Source: Antedon mediterranea
Taxonomy: Eukaryota; Echinodermata; Crinoidea; Comatulida; Antedonidae
Reading direction: 5' to 3'
DNA: 64,000 nt
Assembly: GCF_964355755.1 (NCBI RefSeq)
Contig: NC_092677.1
Span: 22,106,101 to 22,170,100 of the forward strand
Shown here in pieces: positions 35,191-49,173 of this stretch (positions are counted from its first letter, which is position 1; each line of letters starts with the position of its first letter). A program made the translations under genes and the position numbers. Under the pieces are notes generated by a model that worked only from the letters and a program-made list of their open reading frames with translations, made no database searches and was not told the origin of the DNA.

Positions 35191-38100
35191 TGTTCGACCT
35201 CGATTTTACGTACAGACAGCAACCTCGATTTTACTTACAGACATCGACCTAGTTTTAACGTACAGATATCGACCCCGTTTTGACGTACATACATCGACAG
35301 CTATTTTACGTAAAGACAACGACCCCGATTTCACGAACAGACATCGATCCCGTATTTACGTACAGGCATCGACCCAGATTTTACGTACAGACATCGACCC
35401 CGATTTTACGTACATACATCGACCCCGATTTTACGTACAGACATCGACCCCGATTTTACGTACATACATCGACCCCTATTTTACGTACAGAGATCGACCC
35501 AGTTTTTTCGTACAGACATCGACCCCAATTTTACGTACAGACATCGACCCCGATTTAACGTACATACATCGAACCCGATTTTACGTACAGTCATCCACCA
35601 AGTTTTTACGTACAGACATCACCCTCGATTTTACGTACAGACATCGACCCCGATTTTACGTACAGACATCGACCCCGATTTTACGTACAGACATCGACCC
35701 TGATTTTACGTACAGACATCGACCCCGTTTTTACATAGAGACATCGACCACGATTTTACGTACAGATATCGACCTAGTTTTTACGTACCGACATCGACCT
35801 TGATTTTACGTACAGACATCGACCCCGATTTTACGTACAGACATCGACCTAGTTTTGACGTACAGAAATTGACCGCTTTCTGACGTACAGACATCGACAC
35901 CGATTTTACATAAAGACATCGACCCCGATTTCACGTACAGACATCGACCACGTTTTTACGTACTGACATCGACCCCGATTTACCATAGAGACATCGATCC
36001 CGATTTTAAGTACATACATCGACTCCGTTAAACGTACATACATCGACCCCGACTTTACGTCCACACATCGACCCAGTTTTTACGTACAGACAGCGCCACC
36101 GTTTGACGTACCGACATCAACCTCGATTTTACGTACAGACATCGACCCCGATTTTACGTACATACAGCGACACCGTTTGACGTACCGACAACAACCTCGA
36201 TTTTACATACAGACATCGACCCTGATTTTACATACAGGCATCGACCTAGTTTTGACGTACAGACATCGACCCCGTTTTTACATACACATAATACATCGAT
36301 CTCGATTTTACGTATAGACATCGACCCCGATTTTACGTGCAGACATCGAACCCGTTTTTACGTACAGGTATCGACAATGATTTTACGTACAGACATCGAC
36401 CTAGTTTTGTACTACAGACATCGACCACGTTTTTACGTACAGACATCGAACCTGATTTTACGTACAGACATGTACCTCGATTTTACGTACATACATCGAC
36501 CACAAATCAACGTAGAGACATCGACCCCAATTTTACGTACAGACATCGACAATGATTTTACGTACAGAAATCGACCTAGTTTTGACGTACATACATCGAC
36601 CTAGTTTTCAGGTACAGACATCGACCCCGTTTTTACATACAGACATAGATCTAGTTTTTTACGTACAGAGATCGACCTAGTTCTTACGCAAGACATCGAC
36701 CCCGATTTAACGTACAGACTTCGACCCCGTATTTACGTACAGACATCGACCTAGTTTTTACGTACATACATCGACTCCGTTTAACGTACCAACATCGACC
36801 CCGTTTTTACGTACAGACATCGACTCCGTTTTTATGTAAAGATATCGACACCGATTTTACGCAAAGACAACGATCCTGATTTCACGTACAGACATCGACC
36901 CCAATTTTACGTACAGTCATCGACCCCGTTTTTACGTACAGACATCAACCTCGATTTTACGTACAGACATTGACCCCGATTTTACGTACATACATCGACC
37001 CCGATTTTACATACATACATCGACACCTATTTTACATACAGACAACGACCCAGATTTTACGTACAGACATCGACCTAGTTTTTACGTACAGATATCTACC
37101 CCGTTTTGACGTACAGACATCGACACCAATTTTACGCAAACACAACGACCCCGATTTCACGAATAGACATCGATCCCGTATTTACGTACAGACATCGATC
37201 CCGTATTTACTTACAGACATCGACCTTGTTTAACGTACATATATCGATCTCGATTTTACGTACATACATCGACTCCGATTTTACATACTGTACATACATT
37301 GACCCGATTTTACGTACAGTAATCGACTCCTATTTTACGTACAGACATCAACCTCTTTTTACGTACAGACATCGACCCCCTTATTACATACAGATATCGA
37401 CTCCGCTTTTACGTACAGACATCGACCTAGTTTTTACGTACCGACATCGACCTCGATTTTACATACAGACAACGACCCCGATTTTACGTACAGACATCGA
37501 CACCAATTTTACGCAAAGACAACGACCCCGATTTCACGAATAGACATCGATTCCGTATTTACGTACAGACATCGACCTAGTATTTACGTACAGACATCGA
37601 CCACGATTTTACGTACCGACATCGACCATGTTTTTACATACAGACATTGATCCCGTATTTACTTACAGGCATCGACCTAGTTTCTACGTACAAACATCGA
37701 CACCGATTTTACGTACATACATCTACCCCGATTTTACGTACAGACATCGACACCGATTTTACGTACAGACATCGATCTCGTATTTATGTACAGATATCGA
37801 CCCCGTTTTTACGTACAGACATTGACCCTGATTTTACGTACATACATCAATCCCGATTTTACGTACATACGTCGATCCCTATTTTACGTACAGAAATCGA
37901 CTCCGTTTAACGTACCGACATCGACGCGGATTTTATATACAGACATCGACCTAGTTTTTACGTACAGACATCCACCTAGTTTTTACGTACAGACATCGGT
38001 CTAGTTTTCACTTACAGACCTCGACATAGTTTTTATGCAATGACAGCGACCCCGACTTTACGTACAGATATGGACCCCGATTTTACGTACAGACATCGAC

Positions 38101-40971
38101 CCAGTTTTTACGTAAAGACATCGACCACGTTTTTACGTACAGACATCGACCCCGTTTTGACGTACAGACATCGACCTAGTTTTGAACTACAGACATCGAC
38201 ATCGATCCTGATTTGACGTATAGACATGTACCCCGATTTTACGTACATACATCGACCCCGATTTTACGTACATACATTGACCCCGATTTTAGGTACAGCC
38301 ATCGACCCCGATTTTACGTACATACATTGACCCCGATTTTAAGTAAGGTCATCGACCCAGTTTTGACGTACAGACATTAACTTCGATTTTACGTACATAC
38401 ATCGACACCAATTTTACGTACATACATCGACCCCGATTTGACATACAGACATTGACCCCGATTTTACGTACAGACATCGACCCCGATTTTAGGTACAGAC
38501 ATCGACTTAGTTTTTACGTACAGCATCGACCCTGGTTTTACATACATTCATCGACCTAGTTTTGACGTACAGACATCGACCCCGATTTTATGTACAGACA
38601 TCGAACTAGTTTTTACGTACGTACAGACATCGACCTAGTTTGTACGTACAGACATCGGCCTAGTTTTTACGTACAGACATCGACCTAGTTTTTACGTACC
38701 GACATCGACCTCGATTTTACGTGCAGACATCGACCCCGATTTTACGTACAGACATCGAACTAGCTTTGAACTACAGACATCGACTGCCTTTTTACGTACA
38801 TACATCAACCCCGATTTTACGTACAGATATCGACCCAGTTTTTTCGTACAGACATCGACCTCATTTTTACGTACAGACATCGACCTAGTTTTGAACTACA
38901 GAAATCGACTCCGTTTTTACGTACAGACATCGACCCTGATTTTACATACATAAATGTACCCCGATTTTACGTACAGACATCGACCCCAATTTTACGTATA
39001 GACATCTACCTTGATTTAACGTACAGACATCGAACCCGTGTTTACGTGCAGACATCGATCCCGCTTTTACGTACATAAATCGACCACGATTTAACGTAGA
39101 GACATCGACCCCGATTTTATGTACAGACATCGACAATGATTTTAAATACAGACATTGACCTAGTTTTGACCTTCAGACATCGACTTAGTTTTGACCTACA
39201 GACATCGACATCGGTTTTACGTACAGACATCGACACCGGTTTTACGTACAGATATCGACCCTAATTTTACATACAGACATCGACCTAGTTTTGACGTACA
39301 GACATCGACCCCGTCTTTACATACAGACATCGATCTTGTTTTTTACGTACAGAGATCGACGTAGTTTTTACGTACCGACATCGACCCCTGATTTTACGTA
39401 CAGACAGTGACCCCGATTTTACATCGACCTAGTTTTGACGGACATATATCGACCCCGTTTTGACGTACAGACATCGACACCGATTTTACGCAAGACGTCG
39501 ACCCCGATTTGACGTAAAGACATCGATCCCGTATTTACGTACAGACATCGACCTAGTTTTTACGTAAATACATCGACTCCGTTTAACGTACCGACATCGA
39601 CCCCGTTTTTACGTACAGACATCGACTCCGTTCTTACGTAAAGACATCGACCCCGATTTTACATCGACCTAGTTTTGACGGACATATATCGACCCCGTTT
39701 TGACGTACAGACATCGACACCAATTTTACGCAAGACGTCGACCCCGATTTGACGTACAGACATCGACCCCGTATTTACGTACAGACATCGACCCAGTTTT
39801 AACGTACAGACATTAACCTCGATTTTACGTACATACATCGGCACCAATTTTACGTACATACATCGACCCCGATTTGACATACAGACATCGACCCCGATTT
39901 TACGTCCAAACATCAACCCCGATTTTAGGTACAGACATCCCACTTAGTTTTTACGTACCGCATCGACCCTGATTTTACATACATTTATTGACCTAGTTTT
40001 GACGTACAGACATCGGCCCCGATTTTATGTACAGACATCGAACTAGTTTTTACGTACGTACAGACATCGACCTAGTTTGTACGTACAGACATCGGCCTAG
40101 TTTTTACGTACAGACATCGACCTAGTTTTTACGTACCGACATCGACCTCGATTTTACGTGCAGACATCGACCCCGATTTTACGTACAGACATCGAACTAG
40201 CTTTGAACTACAGACATCGACTGCCTTTTTACGTACATACATCGACCCCGATTTTACGTACAGATATCGACCCAGTTTTTTCGTACAGACAGCGACCTCA
40301 TTTTTACGTACAGACATCGACCTAGTTTTGAACTACAGACATCGACTCCTTTTTTAAGTACAGACATTGACCCTGATTTTACATACAAAAATGTACCCCG
40401 ATTTTACGTACATAAATCGACATCGGTTTGACGTACAGACATCGACACCAGTTTTACGTACAGATATCGACCCTAATTTTACATACAGACATCGACCTAG
40501 TTTTGACGTACAGACATCGACCCCGTCTTTACATACAGACATCGATCTTGTTTTTTACGTACAGAGATCGACCTAGTTTTTACGTACCGACATCGACCCC
40601 TGATTTTACGCACAGACAGTCACCCCGATTTTACATCGACCTAGTTTTGACGGACATATATCGACCCCGTTTTGACGTACAGACATCGACACCGATTTTA
40701 CGCAAGACGTCGACCCCGATTTGACGTACATACATCGACCCCGTATTTACGTACAGATATCGACCTAGTTTTTACGTACATACATCGCCTCCGTTTAACG
40801 TACCGACATCGACCCCGTTTTTACGTACAGACATCGACTCCGTTCTTACATAAAGACATCGACCCCGATTTTACGTACAGACAGTGACTCCGATTTTACG
40901 TACAGACATCGACCCCGTTTTGACGTGCAGACATCGACACCCATTTTACGCAAAGACAACGACCCCGATTT
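35191..40971 (+). repeat. Satellite A block 5
   Basis: A 5.8-kb forward array. From 35610 onward it matches block 8 from 58084 (offset 22474-22477 as far as about 37.7 kb), so it is the partner of that block in the ~20-24-kb duplication. 'Gaactagctttgaactac' monomers at about 38756 and 40194, and 41624 in the next block, mark a ~1.43-kb higher-order period. A 240-bp dimer lies at 39425/39665. It ends in the standard A/B junction. Confidence 0.96.
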
Positions 40972-41247
40972 CTCACACAAAACATCAAAGTGTACAGAAT
41001 AGCTTTAAATCGCATTTGGAGACGTTTTAGACCATTTTGTGATTTTCGAAAAAACATGTTATCATAAAAACATCAAAGTGTACAGAATAGCTTCAAATCG
41101 CATTTGGAGACGTTTTAGACCATTTTGTGCATTTCGATGCTTAAAATCACATTAGAAACCGTTTTAGACCATTTTGAGCATTTCGATAAAACTTTTCACA
41201 CAAAAACATCAAAGTGCACAAAATAGCTTAATATGGTATTAAAAAAA
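40972..41247 (+). repeat. Satellite B island 4 (short, inside satellite A)
   Basis: Nearly identical to the island at 9211-9515, with the same truncated right end (TGGTATT plus A-run, then CCTCG). It differs by an internal deletion at CATTTCGATGCTTAAAATC near 41130, which removes part of one monomer and the start of the next. The shared, odd right break shows the two islands descend from one insertion or exchange event, now 31.7 kb apart. Confidence 0.93.
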
Positions 41248-42867
41248 CCTCGATTTTACGTACATACATCGACACCAATTTTACGTACATACATCGACCC
41301 CGATTTGACATACAGACATCGACCCCGATTTTACGTACAGACATCGACCCCGATTTTAGGTACAGACATCGACTTAGTTTTTACGTACACCATCGACCCT
41401 GATTTTACATACATTCATCGAGCTAGTTTTGACGTACAGAAATCGACCCCGATTTTATGTACAGACATCGAACTAGTTTTTACGTACGTACAGACATCGA
41501 CCTAGTTTGTACGTACAGACATCGGCCTAGTTTTTACGTACAGACATCGACCTAGTTTTTTACGTACCGACATCGACCTCGATTTTACGTGCAGACATCG
41601 ACCCCGATTTTACGTACAGACATCGAACTAGCTTTGAACTACAGACATCGACTGCCTTTTTACGTACATACATCGACCCCGATTTTACGTACAGATATCA
41701 ACCCAGTTTTTTCGTACAGACATCGACCTCATTTTTACATACAGACATCAACCTAGTTTTGAACTACAGACATCGACTCCGTTTTTACGTACAGACCTCG
41801 ACCCTGATTTTACATACAGAAATGTACCCCAATTTTACGTACAGACATCAACCCCGATTTTACGTATAGACATCGACCTTGATTTAACGTACAGACATCG
41901 AACCCGTTTTTACGTGCAGACATCGATCCCGCTTTTACGTACATAAATCGACCACGATTTAACGTAGAAACATCGACCCCGATTTTATGTAAAGACATCG
42001 ACAATGATTTTACATACAGACATCGACCTAGTTTTGACCTACAGACATCGACTTAGTTTTGACCTACAGACATCGACATCGGTTTGACGTACAGACATCG
42101 ACACCGGTTTTACGTACAGATATCGATCCTAATTTTACATACAGACATCGACCTAGTTTTGACGTACAGACATCGACCCCGTCTTTACATACAGACATCG
42201 ATCTTGTTTTTTACGTACAGAGATCGACCTAGTTTTTACGTACCGACATCGACCCCTGATTTTACGTACAGACAGTGACCCCGATTTTACATCGACCTAG
42301 TTTTGACGGACATATATCGATCCCGTTTTGACGTACAGACATCGACACGGATTTTACGCAAGACGTCGACCCCGATTTGACGTACAGACATCGACCCCGT
42401 ATTTACGTACAGACATCGACCTAGTTTTTACGTACATACATCGACTCCGTTTAACGTACCGACATCGACCCCGTTTTTACGTACAGACATCGACTCCGTT
42501 CTTACGTAAAGACATCGACCCCGATTTTACATCGACCTAGTTTTGACGGACATATATCGACCCCGTTTTGACGTACAGACATCGACACCGATTTTACGCA
42601 AGACGTCGACCCCGATTTGACGTACAGACATCGACCCCGTATTTACGTACAGACATCGACCTAGTTTTTACGTACATACATCGACTCCGTTTAACGTACC
42701 GACATCGACCCCGTTTTTACGTACAGACATCGACTCCGTTCTTACGTAAAGACATCGACCCCGATTTTACGTACAGACAGCGACTCCGATTTTACGTACA
42801 GACATCGACCCCGTTTTGACGTACAGACATCGACACCGATTTTACGCAAAGACAACGACCCCGATTT
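41248..42867 (+). repeat. Satellite A block 6
   Basis: A 1.6-kb array closely matching block 2 in length and variant order, including the TTTTACATCGACC short monomers and a 240-bp dimer at 42293/42533 followed by the A/B junction. Together with island 4 it repeats the arrangement seen at 9211-11108. Confidence 0.95.
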
Positions 42868-44717
42868 CTCACACAAAACATCAAAGTGTACAGAATAGCT
42901 TCAAATCGCATTTGGAGACGTTTTAGACCATTTTGTGATTTTCGAAAAAAACATGGTAACATAAAAACATCAAAGTGTACAGAATAGCTTCAAATCGCAT
43001 TTGGAGACGTTTTAGACCATTTTGTGCATTTCGATGAAACTTGGTTACACAAAAACATCAAAATGCTTAAAATCACATTAGAAACCGTTTTAGACCATTT
43101 TGAGCATTTCGATAAAACTTTTCACACAAAAACATCAAAGAGCACAAAATAGCTTAATATCGTATTTAAAAACGTTTTAGACCATTTTGAGCATTTCGAC
43201 AAAACTTTTTCACACAAAACATCAAAGTGTACAGAATAGCTTAAAATCGCATTTGGAGACGTTTTAGACAATTTTGTGATTTTCGAAAAAACTTGTTAAC
43301 ATAAAAACACCAAAGTGCTAAGAATAGCTTCAAATCGCCATTTTGAGCATTTCGATAAAACTTTTCACACAAAAACATTAAAGTGCACAAAATAGCTTAA
43401 TATGGTATTTAAAAACGTTTTAGATCATTTTAAGCATTTCGACAAAACTTTTTCACACAAAACATCAAAGTGTACAGAATAGCTTCAAATCGCATTTGGA
43501 GACGTTTTAGACCATTTTGTGCATTTCGAAAAACTTGTTAACATAAAAACACCAAAGTGCTTAGAATAGCTTCAAATCGCATTTGGAGACGTCTTAGACC
43601 ATTTTGTGCATTTCGATGAAACTTGGTTACACAAAAACATCAAAGTGCTTAAAATCACATTAGAAACCGTTTTAGACCATTTTGAGCATTTCGATAAAAC
43701 TTTTCACACAAAAACATCAAAGAGCACAAAATAGCTTAATATCGTATTTAAAAACGTTTTAGACCATTTTGAGCATTTCGACAAAACTTTTTCACACAAA
43801 ACATCAAAGTGTACAGAATAGCTTAAAATCGCATTTGGAGACGTTTTAGACAATTTTGTGATTTTCGAAAAAACTTGTTAACATAAAAACACCAAAGTGC
43901 TAAGAATAGCTTCAAATCGCCATTTTGAGCATTTCGATAAAACTTTTCACACAAAAACATTAAAGTGCACAAAATAGCTTAATATGGTATTTAAAAACGT
44001 TTTAGATCATTTTAAGCATTTCGACAAAACTTTTTCACACAAAACATCAAAGTGTACAGAATAGCTTCAAATCGCATTTGGAGACGTTTTAGACCATTTT
44101 GTGCATTTCGAAAAACTTGTTAACATAAAAACACCAAAGTGCTTAGAATAGCTTCAAATCGCATTTGGAGACGTCTTAGACCATTTTGTGCATTTCGATG
44201 AAACTTGGTTACACAAAAACATCAAAGTGCTTAAAATCACATTAGAAACCGTTTTAGACCATTTTGAGCATTTCGATAAAACTTTTCACACAAAAACATC
44301 AAAGAGCACAAAATAGCTTAATATGGTATTTGAAAACGTTTTAGACCATTTTGAGCATTTTAATAAAACTTTTTCACACAAAACATCAAAGTGTACAGAA
44401 TAGATTCAAATCGCATTTGAAGACGTTTTAGACCATTTTGTGCATTTCGAAAAAAACTTGTTAACATAAAAACACCAAAGTGCCTAGAATAGCTTCAAAT
44501 AGCATTTTGAGACGTTTTAGACCATTTTGTGGTTTTCGAAAGAACTTGTTAACATAAAAACACCAAAGTGCTAAGGATACCTTCAAATCGCATTTGGAGA
44601 CGTTTTAGACAATTTTGTGCATTTCGATGAAACTTGGTTACACAAAAACATCAAAGTGCTAAAATCACATTATAAACCGTTTTAGACCATTTTGAGCATT
44701 TTGATGAAACTTTTCAC
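42868..44717 (+). repeat. Satellite B block 5
   Basis: The longest B block, 1.85 kb. It contains an internal tandem duplication: the run ending AGAGCACAAAATAGCTTAATATCG is followed by the same series of monomers twice (about 43139-43726 and about 43727-44306), including the fusion AAATCGCCATTTTGAGC at both 43340 and 43918. This gives a higher-order period of about 580 bases. It has the same terminal monomers and B/C junction as the other large blocks. Confidence 0.94.
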
Positions 44718-47700
44718 ATAATAATTTTTTAATTTTATAGAATGGAAATTTGGACCATTTTTAGAAAAAAAATCCTATGGTCCACCGCAGCAAAATTTTC
44801 AAAAAAATCGCCAAATTTCGACCCTTTTATTTTTTGACATAACTAGTTACTATGGCTCTATAAAATAATGTTAGCACAATATATTTGCAAAAATGGCAAT
44901 ATTATAGCATAATTTTTGAATTTTAAAAAGTGGAAATTGTTTCCATTTTCAATAAAATTCCACTGGTCCCCCGCAGAAAAAATTTTCAAAAATTGCCGAA
45001 TTTCGACACTTTTATTTTTTGATGTAACTAGTTACTATGGCTCTATAAGATGATGTTAACACAATATATGTGCATAAATGGCAATATTATAGCATAATTA
45101 TTGAATTTTAAAAAGTGGAAAATTTTTCCATTTTTCGACCCTTTTGTTTTTTTACATAACTACAATATTATAGCATAATTTTTGAATTTCAAAAAGTGGA
45201 AATTTTGGCAATTTTTCTAAAAAATTCCTATGGTCCCCCGCAGCTAAATTTTCGAAAAATTGCAAAATTTCGACCCTTTTATTTTTTGACATAACTAGTT
45301 ACTATGGCTCTATAAGATGAAGCTAACCCAATATATTTGCATAAATGCCAATATAATAGCATAATTATTGAATTTTAAACAATGGAAATTTTGGCCATTT
45401 TTCGAAAAAATTCCTATGGGAAATTTTCGCAAAAATGGCCAAATTTCAAACCTTTTATTTTTTGACAAAACTAGTTACTATGGCTCTATAAGATGATGTT
45501 AGCACAATAAATGGCAATATTATATAGGATATTTTTTAAATTTTAAACAATGGAAATTTTGACCATTTTTCGAAAAAAAAATCCTATGGTCCCCCGCAGC
45601 GAAATTTTCCAAAAATTGCTAAATTTCGACCCTTTCATTTGTTGACATAACTAGTTACGATGGCTCTATAAGATGATGCTAACACAATATATTTGCATAA
45701 ATGCCAATATAATAGCATAATTATTGAATTTTAAAAAGAGGAAATTTTGGACATTTTTTGAAAAAATTCCTATGGTCCCCCGCAGGGAAATTTTCGCAAA
45801 AATGGCAAAATTTCAAACCTTTTATTTTTTGACATAACTAGTTACATTGGCTCTATAAGATGATGCTAACCCAATATATTTGTATAAATGCCAATATCAT
45901 AGCATAATTATTGAATTTTAAAAAGTGGAAATTTTGTCAATTTTTCGAAAAAAATTCCTATGGTCCCCCGCAGGGAAATTTTCGCAAAAATGGCAAAATG
46001 TCAACACTTTTATTTTTTGACATAACTAGTTACTATGGCTCTATAAGATGATGTTAGCACAATATATTTGCATAAATGCCAATATAATAGCATAATTATT
46101 GAATTTTAAACAATGGAAATTTTGGCCATTTTTCGAAAAAAAAATCCTATGGTCCCCCGCAGCGAAATTTTCCAAAAATTGCTAAATTTCGACCCTTTTA
46201 TTTGTTGACATAACTAGTTACGATGGCTCTATAAGATGATGCTAACACAATATATTTGCATAAATGCCAATATAATAGCATAATTATTGAATTTTAAAAA
46301 GAGGAAATTTTGGACATTTTTCGAAAAAATTCCTATGGTCCCCCGCAGGGAAATTTTCGCAAAAATGGCAAAATTTCAAACCTTTTGTTTTTTGACATAA
46401 CTAGTTACAATGGCTCTATAAGGTGATGCTAACCCAATATATTTGTATAAATGCCAATATTATAGCATAATTATTGAATTTTAAAAAGTGGAAATTTTGG
46501 CCATTTTTCGAAAAAATTCCTATGGTCCCCCATAGGGAAATTTTCGGAAAAATGGCCAAATTTCAAACCTTTTATTTTTTGACAAAACTAGTTACTATGG
46601 CTCTATAAGATGATGTTAGCACAATATATTTGCATAAATGGCAATATTATATAGGATATTTTTTTAATTTTAAACAATGGAAATTATGACCATTTTTCGA
46701 AAAAATAATCCTATGGTCCCCAACAGCAAAATTTTCCAAAAATTGCAAAATTTTGACCCTTTTATTTGTTGACATAACTAGTTACGATGGCTCTATAAGA
46801 TGATGCTAACACAATATATTTGCATAAATGCCAATATAATAGCATAATTATTGAATTTTAAAAAGAGGAAATTTTGGACATTTTTCGAAAAAATTCCTAT
46901 GGTCCCCCGCAGGGAAATTTTCGCAAAAATGGCAAAAATTTCAAACCTTTTATTTTTTGACATAACTAGTTACAATGGCTCTATAAGATGATGCTAACCC
47001 AATATATTTGTATAAATGTCAATATTATAGCATAATTATTGAATTTTAAAAAGTGGAAATTTTGTCAATTTTTCGAAAAAAATTCCTATGGTCCCCCGCA
47101 GGGAAATTTTCGCAAAAATGGCAAAATGTCAACACTTTTATTTTTTGACATAACTAGTTACTATGGCTCTATAAGATGATGTTAGCACAATATATTTGCA
47201 TAAATGCCAATATAATAGCATAATTATTAAATTTTAAACAATGGAAATTTTGGCCATTTTTCGAAAAAAAAATCCTATGGTCCCCCGCAGCGAAATTTTC
47301 CAAAAATTGCTAAATTTCGACCCTTTTATTTGTTGACATAACTAGTTACGATGGCTCTATAAGATGATGCTAACACAATATATTTGCATAAATGCCAATA
47401 TAATAGCATAATTATTGAATTTTAAAAAGAGGAAATTTTGGACATTTTTCGAAAAAATTCCTATGGTCCCCGGCAAGGAAATTTTCGCAAAAATGGCAAA
47501 ATTTCAAACCTTTTATTTTTTGACATAACTAGTTACAATGGCTCTATAAGGTGATGTTAACACAATAAATGTGCATAGATGGCAATATTATAGCCTAATT
47601 ATTGAATTTTAAAAGGTGGAAATTTTGACCATTTTTCGAAAAAAAATTCCTATGGTCCCCCGCCGGGAAATTTTTCGAAAAATGGCCAAATTTCGACCCT

Positions 47701-47844
47701 TTTATTTTGTGACATAACTAGTTACTATGGCTCTATAAGATGATGTTAAGCATAATTTTTTAATTTTAAAGAATGGAAATTTTGACCATTTTTTGAAAAA
47801 AAAGTCCTATGGTCCCCGTAGGAAAATTTTCGAACAATTGCCAA
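44718..47844 (+). repeat. Satellite C block 3
   Basis: A 3.1-kb array of ~187-bp monomers. Relative to block 2 it lacks several monomers: the run with CATTTTTCAATAAAATTCCG and the terminal TTATTTTATATAATTTCTTAC monomers are absent, and a fusion joins an earlier monomer to the last ones near 47550 (GGTGATGTTAACACAATAAATG). Another deletion near 45417 removes CCCCCGCAG (CCTATGGGAAATTTTCGC). It ends at TTGCCAA, the same C/S boundary as the other copies. Confidence 0.95.
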
Positions 47845-48363
47845 CAGCGGGTGTTTCAGAAGCTCAGAATATAACGTGCAACGCTAGTGTTTTAAAGTAA
47901 CAGAAAAACACAGAAAAACTCACGAAACAGTCAAACACCAGTCAAATTAACTACAGCACAGTCTTAAACAGATCATAAACATCAAAGTTTGTAGTTAGAC
48001 CAGATTCAGCTCAGTCGAAAACAAGGAAAAATAGTGAAGTACAGAGCTCGAACAAAACACGTCCGTTGTCGACCACAGTTCGTTTTACATATATTACCTA
48101 TATTTAGTCATCTGATAACATTTTTTACCACGCCGTTTATTTTTAATAGTTTTTTAAAATGCCTCTCTATTTACAACATTTGTGTACAAAAGAATAGAGA
48201 TTTTATTGTGTAATTTGAACTATCCCCCCACTGATAAGAAAGTGCTTATTTTCAACAAGCTTGTGTAACACAAATAAAATCCCAAAAAATATGAAACATA
48301 GATCGATAATTATTGGAATGTATGATCAATAGAAATTTTTTTTCCCCACCTGGCCTTTAAACA
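47845..48363 (+). other. Spacer S, copy 3
   Basis: Sister to copy 2, with the same CCCCCCACTG and AACAAGCTTGTG features. A small deletion removes the GGGGAAGCTATA segment, so that ACATAGATCGATAATT is read. It leads into the inverted array exactly as in copy 2. No gene is recognised. Confidence 0.72.
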
Positions 48364-48554
48364 CGGGGAGATATCTGCACTTAAAACGGGGAGATATCTG
48401 TACTTAAAAACGGAGAGATATCTGTACTTAAAAACGGGGAGATATCTTTACTTAAAAACGGGGACATATCTGTACTTAAAAACGGGTCGATATCTGTACT
48501 TAAAAACGAGTCGATGTCAGTACGTAAAATTGGGGTCGATGTCTGTATGTAATT
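48364..48554 (-). repeat. Graded inverted A-like array, copy 2
   Basis: The same eight-unit series as at 28131, with the same stepwise change from GATATC-type units to the A-like GGGGTCGATGTCTGTATGT unit touching the ORF. One visible difference is GTCAGTACG for GTCTGTACG in unit 7. Its preservation shows that the gradient existed before the 20-kb duplication. Confidence 0.87.
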
Positions 48555-48563
48555 ACGTGCGTA

Positions 48564-48965
48564 ATGTTTTCGGTAACTCGTGCACTGGAGTATTGTGGAC
48601 GACAAGGGATATCCATACGAGGTCACAGTGATGATGGATTACCTCTTGCCTTCACAGACACACACATGGGCAATTTAAAGGAGTTGCTGCGACTTATGGC
48701 AGAAAGTGATGAGTTGCTTAATGACCATTTAAGTAGTTGCGCTCGAAACGCCAGCTATATTTCTAAGACCACAAAAACTCAATTGCTCAAGTGTATGTCA
48801 GAGGACATTCAGCAACAACTTGTAAACAGAATAAAGGATGGTGGTGGTATATACGGATTGTCTGCAGATGAAGCCACAGACGTCAGTGCATGGAAACAAC
48901 TAGAGGAATTACAAATCACAAAAGAAAACATAATCAAAAATAAGAAAGAAACACAAGACGCTTAA
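48564..48965 (+). pseudogene. hAT-like (DUF4371) transposase fragment, copy 2
   Basis: A 133-codon frame identical to the copy at 28331 except for five bases that give three replacements: Cys to Tyr in the ALE-CGRQ segment, Asn to Tyr after GGGI, and Ser to Ala just before DEATDVS (three base changes in that one codon). No silent difference is present. The catalytic C-terminal hAT region is missing, as in copy 1. The same upstream and downstream context suggests one transposon fragment carried along by duplication. Confidence 0.72.
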
Positions 48966-49173
48966 ATTTGTCCTTACGTACCTCAGCACATTTCTCCAAT
49001 ATCTCCATTTTCCCACTACATTCTTTTACAAACATTTTTTTGGCATGCTGGCAAAAATGCACCAGGGCCGATTGTTCACCTTCCATCATGGTTGGTTGTC
49101 AATGTGGTGAGTAAAAATATTTTCCCATGTCTGTCACGCGTTGAGCATCAACATGTTTTGCTTGGCGGCAATG
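48966..49173. other. Unique linker between hAT-like ORF and LINE-J, copy 2
   Basis: Counterpart of 28733-28940, with the same length and only a few substitutions. It carries the second copy of the possible minus-strand exon and nothing else recognisable. Confidence 0.6.
48982..49089 (-). other. Possible first coding exon with splice donor, copy 2
   Basis: The same 36-codon minus-strand frame starting ATGATGG and ending at GAG before GTACGTAAG. One base change makes residue 13 Cys (HFCQHA). The base after the donor core changes from C to G on the minus strand (TTACGTAAGGAC). The donor itself is intact. As for copy 1, no acceptor or second exon is identified. Confidence 0.28.
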
